A DNA stretch of 37,657 nucleotides from an uncultured Prevotellaceae bacterium. GTDB taxonomy: Bacteria > Bacteroidota > Bacteroidia > Bacteroidales > Bacteroidaceae. The notes under the pieces are model-generated. The model searched no databases. It worked only from the letters and a program-made list of their open reading frames with translations, and was not told the DNA's origin. This document shows positions 9,249 through 17,700 of the stretch, one piece after another (positions within the stretch are counted from its first letter, which is position 1; every line of letters starts with the position of its first letter). Made by a program: the position numbers and the translations under genes. The stretch is from the NCBI GenBank assembly GCA_902774795.1, contig CACYKA010000027.1, forward strand, positions 1 to 37,657, read 5' to 3'.

Positions 9249-9346
9249 TTTACCGTTTCTTGCGCTCCGTAGGTGCTCAGGCGAGCAAGCTCGGAGTCCC
9301 GTTTACCGTTTACAGAAATTTTCAATTTTCAATTATCAATTAATTG
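9249..9346 (-). repeat. Composite repeat: TTTACCG and TTTTCAA heptamers around a hairpin
   Basis: TTTACCG (9249-9255) is followed by an insert of about 46 nt and then by TTTACCG, TTTACAG (9302-9315), TTTTCAA twice, TTATCAA and TTAATTG (9319-9346). The insert holds a two-stem hairpin: CTCCG/CGGAG outer and TGCTC/GAGCA inner, with a 4x4 internal loop and an AGGC loop. The last unit overlaps the stop codon and final Asn codon of the acetyltransferase (9340-9345). Two array types are joined here. Confidence 0.75.
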
Positions 9347-9870
9347 TGTTCTGCGATGAATTTTTCCATCCATATCATGTCGAGCCACTGGTTGAACTTG
9401 CGGCCGCATTTGTGGAAATGGGCTACCTTGGTGTAGCCGTGCTTGGTATGGAAACGGATGGAGGGCTCGGCTTCTTCCGTGATGCTGGCACAGAGATTGA
9501 TGATACCCTGAGCTCTAAGACGTTTTTCCAGTTCTGCATAGAGGGCGGAGCCGATGCCGCTACGGTGGGCATCCTTGTCAATATAGATAGAGGTCTCGAC
9601 ACAATGGTCGTAGGCTGCACGCTCGCGGAAACGGTGGACGTAGCAGTAGCCGACAATTTGAGGCTGTTGGCTGTTGGCCTTTGGCTGTTGGCTGTCGAGT
9701 TCTGCGACGAGGTAGGGGTAGTGCTTCAGGACTTCCTCTATTCTGTGGCGGAATTCCTCAACGGTGGGGCTCTCCAGCTCGTAGGATATGCAGGTGTTCT
9801 CTACGTAATATGAATATATGCGGAGCAGGGCTTCGGCATCATCAGGTGTGGCGAGACGGATGTGATACAT
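9340..9870 (-). CDS. GNAT acetyltransferase, phosphinothricin acetyltransferase-like
   Basis: A 176-residue GCN5-type N-acetyltransferase. It starts IRLATPDDAEALLRIYSYYV and contains RERAAYDHCVETSIYI and the acetyl-CoA loop HRSGIGSALY, a combination seen in the Pat/YwnH/MnaT group that acetylates methionine sulfone/sulfoximine-like amines. Between ELD and IVGYCYVHRF the protein has an extra Gln/Asn/Pro stretch (SQQPKAN then SQQPQ) encoded by a five-unit heptamer array (9662-9696). Family members normally go from the beta strand to the next in a few residues. The stop codon lies in the following repeat array. The substrate is unknown. Confidence 0.85.
   Translation of the reverse strand: MYHIRLATPDDAEALLRIYSYYVENTCISYELESPTVEEFRHRIEEVLKHYPYLVAELDSQQPKANSQQPQIVGYCYVHRFRERAAYDHCVETSIYIDKDAHRSGIGSALYAELEKRLRAQGIINLCASITEEAEPSIRFHTKHGYTKVAHFHKCGRKFNQWLDMIWMEKFIAEHN
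9662..9696 (-). repeat. In-frame heptamer array, GGCTGTT type, inside the GNAT gene
   Basis: Five units: GGCTGTT, GGCTGTT, GGCCTTT, GGCTGTT, GGCTGTC. Read on the coding strand they give a peptide with 7-residue periodicity (SQQPKAN, SQQP). No stop codon arises in the used frame. Confidence 0.85.
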
Positions 9871-9875
9871 TAAAG

Positions 9876-9917
9876 TTGAAAGTTGAGAGTTGAAAGTTGA
9901 GAGTTGAAAGTTTAAAT
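9876..9917 (-). repeat. Heptamer array, TTGAAAG/TTGAGAG type (lutC-GNAT gap)
   Basis: Five alternating units TTGAAAG and TTGAGAG (9876-9910) plus a degenerate TTTAAAT. It occupies essentially the whole gap between lutC and the acetyltransferase. The TAA of lutC (9912-9914) lies in the last unit. Confidence 0.85.
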
Positions 9918-10544
9918 CAGCAGGATTGTGACGCTTTTGGCGGCTTGGGCGCCATAGACGAGGGACTGCTCGATGTCGGCGGTCTTTGAGGGACCGCTGA
10001 TGAAGGTGCCGAAGCCGTATTTTGAGATACCCTCAGGGGTAGCGTCTTTCTCCTTGAGCCATTGGTATGCTTCATGCATATTGCTGACGATATTCTCGCG
10101 GCGAACGATGATGACGAGACTCTCGGAGATGAAACAGATGGCTTTCTGCTTCATATTCATAGGAATCCATACGCAGGCATTTTCTGCACATGCTACTGTG
10201 CCCTCGATGACTCCCACGTCGGTTCCGTCAAGATCTTGTGCCCGTTCGACGGTGTCAGGATTAAGGTCGGCCTCAATGCCTGGAACATTGCTTGCTATCA
10301 CCTTTGCGTCGGGGTAAGCTTGCTTAATATAAGAGTTGAGCGGTGAGCGGTTAGCGGTTAGAGAGGCTGCGCCATCCTCGGGTTTGACTTCGATGAGTTT
10401 GGCACCGGCGGTGGTGGTAGCTTGCTTAATAAACTCGGCTACGGGGTCGGGATAGGTTGTCTTCTCGAATGAGAGGTCAGGCATATCGTATGTCTCACGT
10501 ACGTTCTTACGAAGATTATCTAAAATATACTGCTTACTGTTCAT
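9912..10544 (-). CDS. lutC: LutC-like LUD-domain protein
   Basis: LutC-type subunit (LUD/DUF162 domain) of the LutABC L-lactate oxidation complex that converts L-lactate to pyruvate. The start is taken at the ATG (10544-10542) in MNSKQYIL, because GAAAGGAG lies a few bases upstream and the ATG overlaps the lutB stop as ATGA. A further upstream in-frame start would add only 7 residues. This gives 210 residues, normal for LutC. Family-like parts include DLDGTDVGVIEGTVACAEN and GPSKTADIEQSLV at the C-terminus (NADPH/cofactor-like loop of LUD proteins). An unusual insertion, SLTANRSPLNS, between KPEDGAA and YIKQAYPDAKVI is encoded by a TTAGCGG-type heptamer array. Its stop codon falls in the next array. 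Confidence 0.9.
   Translation of the reverse strand: MNSKQYILDNLRKNVRETYDMPDLSFEKTTYPDPVAEFIKQATTTAGAKLIEVKPEDGAASLTANRSPLNSYIKQAYPDAKVIASNVPGIEADLNPDTVERAQDLDGTDVGVIEGTVACAENACVWIPMNMKQKAICFISESLVIIVRRENIVSNMHEAYQWLKEKDATPEGISKYGFGTFISGPSKTADIEQSLVYGAQAAKSVTILLI
10337..10364 (-). repeat. In-frame heptamer array, TTAGCGG type, inside lutC
   Basis: Units on the + strand are TGAGCGG, TGAGCGG, TTAGCGG and TTAGAGA. On the coding strand this gives SLTANRSPL. A TTAGCGG unit in the third frame would read TAA; the unit in that position is TGAGCGG (TCA), so no stop arises. Confidence 0.88.
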
Positions 10545-11962
10545 TTTACTTCTCCTTTCTTCCACATTTCATGGAATGACTTTTTCGCGAACTGCGGCAT
10601 AGCGTGATGCTTGCACCATACATTGAGCTTGTTTCCCGTCAGGAATGAGGGGAGACTGTTGGCAAGGGGTGCAAACTTTAGTGCCGTAGTATAGAGCGTT
10701 GGATTCTGGAACATTATCTTCATGCCCTTTGACATCGCCTTCTTCATGGGGTCAGCATGTCCCATGCCATCGAGATCCTGACGCCATTTGTAAATCTGTG
10801 TGCCAAGGTCAACCTGTACCGGGCAGACATTCTCACAAGAGAGACACAGCGAGCATGCCGAGCAGTTATGGTAGTTGGCATCCTTGTCTTTGAGCATGCC
10901 GAGATTGATGCCAATAGGGCCTGGGATGAAGTATGTGTAGGAATAGCCCATAGAGCGGCGATAGACAGGACATGTGTTCATACATGCTCCGCAACGCATA
11001 CATTTCAACGTCTGCCAATGCTGAGGATTGGCGAGGATGTCGGAACGGCCGTTATCAACGAGGATGATATGAAATTCTCCTCCCGGACGCGGTTTGCGGA
11101 AGTGGGAGGTATATACCGTCGTGGCCTGTCCGGTACCATGACGGGCAAGAAGACGCTGGAAGACTCCCATAGCGTCATAGTTGGGGATAATCTTCTCGAT
11201 GCCTACGGAGGCTATATGGAGGGTGGGGACGGATGTTGACATGTCGGCATTGCCCTCGTTAGTGCATACCACAATCTCGCCTGTTGAGGCAATGGCGAAG
11301 TTGGCTCCAGTCATTCCACATTCTGCCTTCATGAAGTTGTCGCGCAGATGATAGCGTGCGCAACGGGTGAGGTATGTAGGGTCGGCCTCTGCCTCCAATT
11401 GAGTCTTGTCGGAACAGCCCATGCTTTCGGCTCCCTGCTGTCCGTTTTTCTCAAGGATACCCTTCTCGGCAAAGTTTTCCTTCACCTGCTCGCGAGTGAT
11501 GTGTATGGCGGGCATGATGATGTGGCTGGGGGGCAGGTTCATGAGTTGGAGAATGCGCTCGCCGAGGTCGGTCTCTACAACGTCGATGCCGTTGCGGATG
11601 AGATTCTCGTTAAGATGACATTCCTCTGTGAGCATAGACTTGCCTTTCACGACAGTTTTGACGCTGTGCTGACGCATTATCTGCATCACGATGTCGTTGT
11701 ATTCATCGGCATCCTTTGCCCAGTGTACGATGGCTCCGTTGGCTGTGGCGTTGCGCTCGAACTCTTCCAGATAGTCAGCCAGATGGGTTACGGTATGTTT
11801 CTTTATGTTGCTTGCAGCATCGCGCAGCTGTTCCCACTCCTTGAGCTCATAGGCGAGGACGTCGCGCTTGGCACGAACACTCCAGAATGTCTGGTCGTGG
11901 CGTGTGACCTTGGCGGGATTGCTGAGGAATTTCTCGGCTGCAATTGAATGTTTGGTGGACAT
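10541..11962 (-). CDS. lutB: LutB-like iron-sulfur lactate utilization protein
   Basis: A 473-residue LutB homologue, the iron-sulfur subunit of the LutABC complex. The N-terminal two thirds are a LUD domain (for example VVKGKSMLTEECHLN and NEGNADMSTSVP). The C-terminal part carries two [4Fe-4S] motifs: C321, C324, C327, C331 (CMRCGACMNTCP) and C370, C373, C376, C380 ahead of PVQVDL. It overlaps lutC by 4 nt (ATGA), supporting translational coupling. It is separated from lutA by a heptamer array of about 50 nt. Length and motifs are complete. Confidence 0.94.
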   Translation of the reverse strand: MSTKHSIAAEKFLSNPAKVTRHDQTFWSVRAKRDVLAYELKEWEQLRDAASNIKKHTVTHLADYLEEFERNATANGAIVHWAKDADEYNDIVMQIMRQHSVKTVVKGKSMLTEECHLNENLIRNGIDVVETDLGERILQLMNLPPSHIIMPAIHITREQVKENFAEKGILEKNGQQGAESMGCSDKTQLEAEADPTYLTRCARYHLRDNFMKAECGMTGANFAIASTGEIVVCTNEGNADMSTSVPTLHIASVGIEKIIPNYDAMGVFQRLLARHGTGQATTVYTSHFRKPRPGGEFHIILVDNGRSDILANPQHWQTLKCMRCGACMNTCPVYRRSMGYSYTYFIPGPIGINLGMLKDKDANYHNCSACSLCLSCENVCPVQVDLGTQIYKWRQDLDGMGHADPMKKAMSKGMKIMFQNPTLYTTALKFAPLANSLPSFLTGNKLNVWCKHHAMPQFAKKSFHEMWKKGEVK

Positions 11963-11968
11963 TTATAG

Positions 11969-12020
11969 TTTACGGTTTACTGTTTACCGTTTACAGTTTA
12001 AGAAGTTTAAGGGTTTAAGA
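11969..12020 (-). repeat. Heptamer array, TTTACnG type (lutA-lutB gap)
   Basis: Units TTTACGG, TTTACTG, TTTACCG, TTTACAG, then looser TTTAAGAAG, TTTAAGGG and TTTAAGA. It fills the gap exactly: the lutA stop codon starts at 12021 and the lutB ATG is at 11962. Confidence 0.85.
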
Positions 12021-12770
12021 TTATAGTCCTTGGGAGAGGATTTCTACGACGTGGATGAACTTGATTCTCTTTTCGCCGTCTTTGGCTGCTATGCCGCTCA
12101 TGTGCATGAGGCATGATGAGTCGGGACCTGTAACGTATTCTGCTCCTGTTGCGATGTGGCGTGCTATCTTGTCGCGTCCCATGCGGGCAGACACATCAGG
12201 CTCTTCGACGGAGAACATTCCTCCGAAGCCGCAACACTCATCAGGACGCTCGGGCTCGACAATCTCTATGCCATTGACAATGGAGAGGAGGTCGCGAATC
12301 TTGTTAAAGCGCGGTATGGACTTTTCGGAAGGGGAGGAGAGCCCTAATTCACGTACTCCATGACAGCTGTTATGAAGACTCACCTTGTGGGGGAATGATG
12401 CATGGAAGCCACGTGCCTTGATGTTTTCGAGGCCTATGACATCGTGAAGGAATTCCACTATGTCCATAGTCTTTTTTGCCGCCTCGCATTCATGGCCAAC
12501 GATGCCAGGATGGAAGAACCTCACATAGGCAGCACAGCTGGCAGAAGGGGCAACGACATAGTCGTAGTTGCGGAAGAGCTGGTCATAGTTTTCCACAAGT
12601 TTGTCGGCCATTCCCTGAAAGCCCGCATTGCCCATAGGCTGTCCGCAGCAGGTCTGTTTCTCAGGGTATTCGACATCGAGGCCGAGAGATGTAAGAAGCC
12701 TGTATGCCGATACCCCCACATTAGGGTAGAGGGCATCGACATAGCAGGGTATGAATAATCCGATTTTCAT
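12021..12770 (-). CDS. lutA: LutA-like (Fe-S)-binding oxidoreductase subunit
   Basis: A 249-residue LutA homologue, made of two cysteine-rich (CCG) domains of the kind found in heterodisulfide reductase HdrB and GlpC. First domain: C9 and TCCGQPMGNAGF (C41-C42). Second domain: SLHNSCHGVREL and ECCGFGGMFSV. It works with LutB and LutC to oxidise L-lactate to pyruvate. The ATG begins 1 nt after the stop codon of aldA, so the two are almost certainly co-transcribed and coupled. Confidence 0.93.
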   Translation of the reverse strand: MKIGLFIPCYVDALYPNVGVSAYRLLTSLGLDVEYPEKQTCCGQPMGNAGFQGMADKLVENYDQLFRNYDYVVAPSASCAAYVRFFHPGIVGHECEAAKKTMDIVEFLHDVIGLENIKARGFHASFPHKVSLHNSCHGVRELGLSSPSEKSIPRFNKIRDLLSIVNGIEIVEPERPDECCGFGGMFSVEEPDVSARMGRDKIARHIATGAEYVTGPDSSCLMHMSGIAAKDGEKRIKFIHVVEILSQGL

Positions 12771-12771
12771 T

Positions 12772-14205
12772 TTATCTTGTCTGGAGATATGTTACGTGAG
12801 TACGCAGGTATTCCTCAACACCATGCTTGCCGTCGGCACCTCCGATGCCAGACTTCTTGACTCCTGCATGGAATCCCTGGATAGCCTCGAAGTGGAAGCG
12901 GTTGATGTAGGTCTCACCAAACTCCAGTTCGCGAACCATGCGTGAAGCAGTGTTGATGTCGTTGGTGAAGACAGATGATGCGAGACCGTATTCGCAGTCG
13001 TTACACCATTCGATGACCTGATCGATATTGTCGAAAGGAATGATAGGCAGAACAGGGCCGAATGTCTCTTCGTGGATGATGTCCATATCCTGACGGCAGT
13101 TGGTGAGCAGGGTAGCCTCGAAGAAATATCCCTTGTTGCCGACACGATTACCGCCGACTAGAACCTTTGCTCCCTGGCTGATAGCTTTTGCAAGCTTTGC
13201 CTCCACACTTTCGAGTGCGCGCTTCTCAACCAATGGTCCCATATCGATGTCGTCAGCAGAGAATGGGTCGCCCACCTTCACAGCCTTGAACTTCTCAACC
13301 AACAGGGCTGTCAACTTATCCAGTACATCCTTGTGGACATAGAGGCGCTCTGCATTGTTACAGATCTGGCCGTTGTTGCCGATGCGTGAATCGAGGATAG
13401 CCTGTGCAGCAAGTTCGAGGTCTGCATCAGGGAATACCACAACAGGTGCCTTGCCACCAAGTTCGAGAGATACCTTCGTGATGTTGTTGGCAGCAGCCTT
13501 CATGATGCTCTCGCCTGCACCAACAGAACCGGTTACGCTGACGATGTCGATCTTTGGAGATGCAGCAAGTGCATTGCCGACAACAGAACCCTTACCTGTA
13601 ACGACGTTGAAGAGTCCCTTCGGGAGGCCTGTCTCGTCAACAACCTTTGCAAATTCGCAGCAGTTTTCAGGAGTCAGCTGTGCCGGCTTTATAACGATAG
13701 AGCAGCCTGCTATGAGGGCAGCACCGGCCTTGCGTGCTATGAGGAAGAACGGGAAGTTCCAAGGCAGAATACCAGCAACGACACCGATAGGCTTCTTGGT
13801 GATGAGGATTGACTCACCCCTGTTGTCGCTCTCGACGATTTCGCCCTCGATATGGCGTGCGAATGATGCCATATAGTCGAAGTATGCTATTGTGGCACCA
13901 ACCTCGATAGAAGCCCAGTTGCGTGTCTTACCCTGCTCGCGCATGATTATCTCGACGAACTCTTTTTCGCGCTTACGAATGCCCTCAGCCATCTTTGTCA
14001 GATAGACGGCACGCTCGCATGCGGGAGTCTTAGCCCATTCCTTCTGTGCAGCACGTGCAGCATCAAGAGCACGGTCACAGTCTTCAATGGTTCCTTCCGG
14101 CTGACGGGAGATAACTTCCTCTGTTGAAGGGTTAAGAACATCGATGTACTTGCCATTGCTACTTTCAACGAACTCACCGTTGATGTACATTTTCAAATCT
14201 TTCAT
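12772..14205 (-). CDS. aldA: AldA-type lactaldehyde/glycolaldehyde dehydrogenase
   Basis: A 477-residue NAD-dependent aldehyde dehydrogenase. Catalytic Cys282 lies in GQICNNAERLYV, which matches the AldA-type GQxCNxAERxYV, and the general base Glu248 lies in SLELGGKAP. The dinucleotide-binding fold contains PWNFPFFL and VTGSVGAGESI. AldA oxidises L-lactaldehyde to L-lactate in L-fucose and L-rhamnose breakdown, and also glycolaldehyde. The next genes, lutABC, oxidise L-lactate to pyruvate, so genome context supports the lactaldehyde role. No fucose or rhamnose genes are in the window. No consensus promoter is evident in the 120 nt upstream. Confidence 0.9.
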   Translation of the reverse strand: MKDLKMYINGEFVESSNGKYIDVLNPSTEEVISRQPEGTIEDCDRALDAARAAQKEWAKTPACERAVYLTKMAEGIRKREKEFVEIIMREQGKTRNWASIEVGATIAYFDYMASFARHIEGEIVESDNRGESILITKKPIGVVAGILPWNFPFFLIARKAGAALIAGCSIVIKPAQLTPENCCEFAKVVDETGLPKGLFNVVTGKGSVVGNALAASPKIDIVSVTGSVGAGESIMKAAANNITKVSLELGGKAPVVVFPDADLELAAQAILDSRIGNNGQICNNAERLYVHKDVLDKLTALLVEKFKAVKVGDPFSADDIDMGPLVEKRALESVEAKLAKAISQGAKVLVGGNRVGNKGYFFEATLLTNCRQDMDIIHEETFGPVLPIIPFDNIDQVIEWCNDCEYGLASSVFTNDINTASRMVRELEFGETYINRFHFEAIQGFHAGVKKSGIGGADGKHGVEEYLRTHVTYLQTR

Positions 14206-14282
14206 AATCGTAATAAGGTTTAGTTAAAAATAATGTTTATAATGTTTGTTATTTAATGGTTATCGTTTATTGGTTCTTTTAG

Positions 14283-14318
14283 TCGGCTAAAGCCTTTGTA
14301 AAAGCGGCAAGCCGAGCG
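14283..14318 (-). terminator. Weak hairpin after the gtrA-like gene
   Basis: TCGGCT and AGCCGA arms face each other about 10 nt after the gtrA-like stop codon (- strand), with a large partly paired interior and short AT-rich flanks. It could end the upstream transcript before aldA. The long loop and absence of a T tract make it uncertain. Confidence 0.35.
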
Positions 14319-14327
14319 ATAGAAAAA

Positions 14328-14720
14328 TTATTTTTTGAAGACGAAGTGGAGTATGGTGAACTGTACGAGCATTGCTATACCCATGACGATGACGGGGGCA
14401 ATGAAGCGGTTGATGCCTATCTGCATACATGCCCAGAAGAGCACAATATGCAGCAGGAAGTTCACCCCGTGACTGCCACTGAATCCGATGAAGCGTTTCC
14501 ATGACGGCGTAGTATGGAAAGTGAAGTATGTCGTGGTGAAGTAGTTCACGAGGAATGAAACAATATAGCCGATGGCATAGGAAGTGTTTACCTCTATGAA
14601 CAGCTGACACAACAGATATACGGCATAGTGTACTCCTGCTGAGAAGCATCCGTTGAGGACAAAGCGCAGGAACTGCGCCTTGCCAGCATCGCTATGAAGT
14701 ATGGCATCGAGCTTTTCCAC
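14328..14720 (-). CDS. GtrA-like membrane protein
   Basis: A 130-residue GtrA/DPMS-type protein with four predicted membrane segments, beginning with FLRFVLNGCFSAGVHYAVYLL. Such proteins are thought to help move lipid-linked sugars across the inner membrane for surface glycan modification. The start codon is GTG at 14720, sharing one base with the TAG stop of the upstream secreted-protein gene (TAGTG), so it is translationally coupled. A GT4 glycosyltransferase lies two genes upstream, but no lipid-carrier (DPM-like) transferase is adjacent. Confidence 0.82.
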   Translation of the reverse strand: MEKLDAILHSDAGKAQFLRFVLNGCFSAGVHYAVYLLCQLFIEVNTSYAIGYIVSFLVNYFTTTYFTFHTTPSWKRFIGFSGSHGVNFLLHIVLFWACMQIGINRFIAPVIVMGIAMLVQFTILHFVFKK

Positions 14721-17700
14721 TATTTCATTATCTTCTTTCCGTTAGCAACATATATGCCCGGCTGGCCTATTGCATCCACCCTTGTGCCGTCGATACGATA
14801 AATTGGAGCGGTAAGCGGTGGGCGGTTAGCGGTTAGTGACGGCTCAGCATCAAGTGCAGAATGGCTGTTGGATATGCCTGTCGGATTCCCAAGGTATGTA
14901 AGACGGAAATTGGAAAAGATAGTCCAGTCGTTGCTGATGAGGTTGTCTTTCTTTATTCCAATAGTCATGGTGCCAGTTTCGTCCACATCTACTTCAAGTC
15001 CTGTCTCATAGCCTTCATTGTAGAAATACTGTTGCACTTGCTCCATGTTGTTAGGAATGTATCCGACAGAGGTAGAGACACCCAGATTACCCATAGTGCC
15101 TGCTTCGACACATATACTTGGCAGACTTGCCTGAACATCATTGGCGTACATCTGTGCATTAGGAGTAAAAGTGCCTGCGGAGTAAGATGAAGCAGCCTGT
15201 GTATAGGAACCATTGCGATAGAAGCCCTGACAACTCAGGCGATACCTGCCTTCGGGCAGTCCCTTTACAACCTGCTGCAGGTCGAAAGATGTACACTGCC
15301 AGAATTCCTGTAGGTTGTAATTAGTGTTCTTCGTTCCTGAGCCTGCAGTGCATGTGATTTCCCATCCGTCGGTGCTGTTGCCTGCAAAACGCGGATTCTT
15401 GATATAGCCAGTCATGTCGTCTCCTGATTGAGGATTGTAGGGAATAGGAACTTCTGTATTTTCAATCTCAAGCCCGCTTGGGGTCAGGGTGACTTTGATG
15501 GCATTCTCCTTAGTCGTCTGGACATTCTTGGAGAATGTGCCGTTGGAATTTATGCCTCGTATTGTTATCAGAGCGTCGGCATCAGGAATGATGCAAAGCA
15601 CATTGTCGGATGGATGCTGAACATTCATCTTAGCCTCGCTATTGATAAAGAAAGTTATCGGTTTTGCATACGAATTATTCTGAGAAAGAACATAGGCAGC
15701 CATCGTGGACTTGTTGTTTTCGACCACTACTTCTGGAGCATATATGGGAGCTCCCAAACCGGCGATATTGTCAACGGCAGAAGTGGAGTTGACGATGTTG
15801 CCAAAGAAGTTTGCTACCATTACGTAGTACGTTCCTGATGGGTCGCGTGCTATGATGCCGTTCCATCCGTTGTCATTAGTAAACGACAGCTTTACGATGG
15901 CATCAGCCATAGCCTTTGTAGTTTCGGCTGTAACGTTGGAATAATATACAAGGTGTCTTGTATCAACAATATCATTGGCTTTGACAGACCTTGAGTCATC
16001 GCTGAACATCGGATAGAGCTTGGAAGTGTATATGGAGTTATTCGCCCCACGGTCGCCGAAGGCAATCTTCTTGCCGTTATGGCCTGCAACGCCTATTTCA
16101 TTATCGATATTCACCCAATCGGATGCAAATGTTGAGCGAGTCGTTCCGTCAGTCTGCTTCCATGTGATGCTTCCCTCACCACCATCGTAATACAAGGTGC
16201 GCTTAAGCTTTGTGAGTTCATCTGTGGAAATGGCGAGAAGTCCTCCCTTTTCACTCGTTATGGTGCAAGCGGAATTTGCCTTTACGCAGTCAAGATACAT
16301 GACGGCATTTCCAGGAGTAGAATATATTGCAAAGCGGTTATCAAGAGCCTTGTCATTGACAGCCAGTTCTCCGTTCATCACCCAGGCATTGCCGTCGAGC
16401 TGGTATATGCCGTTGACAACAGGAGTGGCGTTAGTGCCTTTTCCACTTACCTCATACCAGCCAGTGATATTGCCTGAGTTATTGGCGCGGTAAGGTACTA
16501 TTATCTTGTTCTTGTCTGCTTTGTCGGCTGCAAAGTAGCCGGTATAGGACTGCAAGCCTGAAGACCATGAGAAGCAAGAGAAACGCTCAGGAGTATATGC
16601 CCTTACCACATTCTGACATTCCAAAACCTTTGCTGTGCTGTGAGCATTGCGGAAGTCCTCCCATGAAGTCGGCGTAAGGTCGGCAGTGGAGTTTGTGAGG
16701 TGCATGAGGTATGTCATCATCACGCGATGAGCCTCTACCCCCATTCTTCGTGCTGCTACGTCAGGACGCAAAAGCCAAGAGCCGTCGGTAGTGGTGGTCT
16801 GACGTGCCTTTATCTGCTTGTAAGCCAGATTCTCCAGCAAGAGGGCATTCGGGTCGCGCTGGAAGCATGCCTGAGTCGAGTATGAGGTGATCTGGTCATA
16901 AAGGAACAGTGACCAGTCGTTGCCGTTAGGCATTGCCAGTTCTCCGTCGGCCAGTGCAAGCCAGTTAAGTACGCTGTCCATCACTTCCGGATTATTATGC
17001 TGCAGGGCATTGGACTGCCAAGGATTCTCACGGGAACCCTGGAACAACTTAAGGGCAAGGGCAGCCTCGCCGAGTTCCTGCATCACGACATTCTGATATG
17101 AGGTGTGGAACAGATTGTGGTTCTGTAGGGTATAGTCCGCATACAAGTTGTTACCCTTGTAGAGGTCGGCTACTGTTGTTGAGTTATAATCGGGATCTAT
17201 GGCATCGCCGTTTATGGCATCACTGGAATGACTGTAGGAGTTGATGGCAAACAGACGCATGCGCTCATACCATTTCTCAGCCAATGCATCATCGGGGAAC
17301 AGTCCTAGGGTCGCTGCCAGAACATCAGCCTCCCAGCCATTCTCTTCGGCCTTGGTATCGCCGGCATAGCCAGTGGGAACAGAACGGTACAGCTCATAGT
17401 TACATTCTGCCTTCAGCATGGCATAGATATATCCTTTCTGGGCATCAGAGAGCTTGTCCCATTGGAAGAAAGCGGAATAAGCCACTGACATAGCCCAAAG
17501 GCTTGACTCCCATACTGCGTCAGAGGTGGAAGTAGAACCCCAGTAGTTGTTGCCAGAGCATACCTTCAGCTTATTAGCCTTGTGGGTGGAATAGGCATAG
17601 ATGAGGCTCTTCATGGCATATTCCTCAAGCAGATCGTAGGTGATGCCGTCGGGTAGGGCGATGCCTGCAGGCTTGGCATATTTCACAAGGAAGGCTGCAA

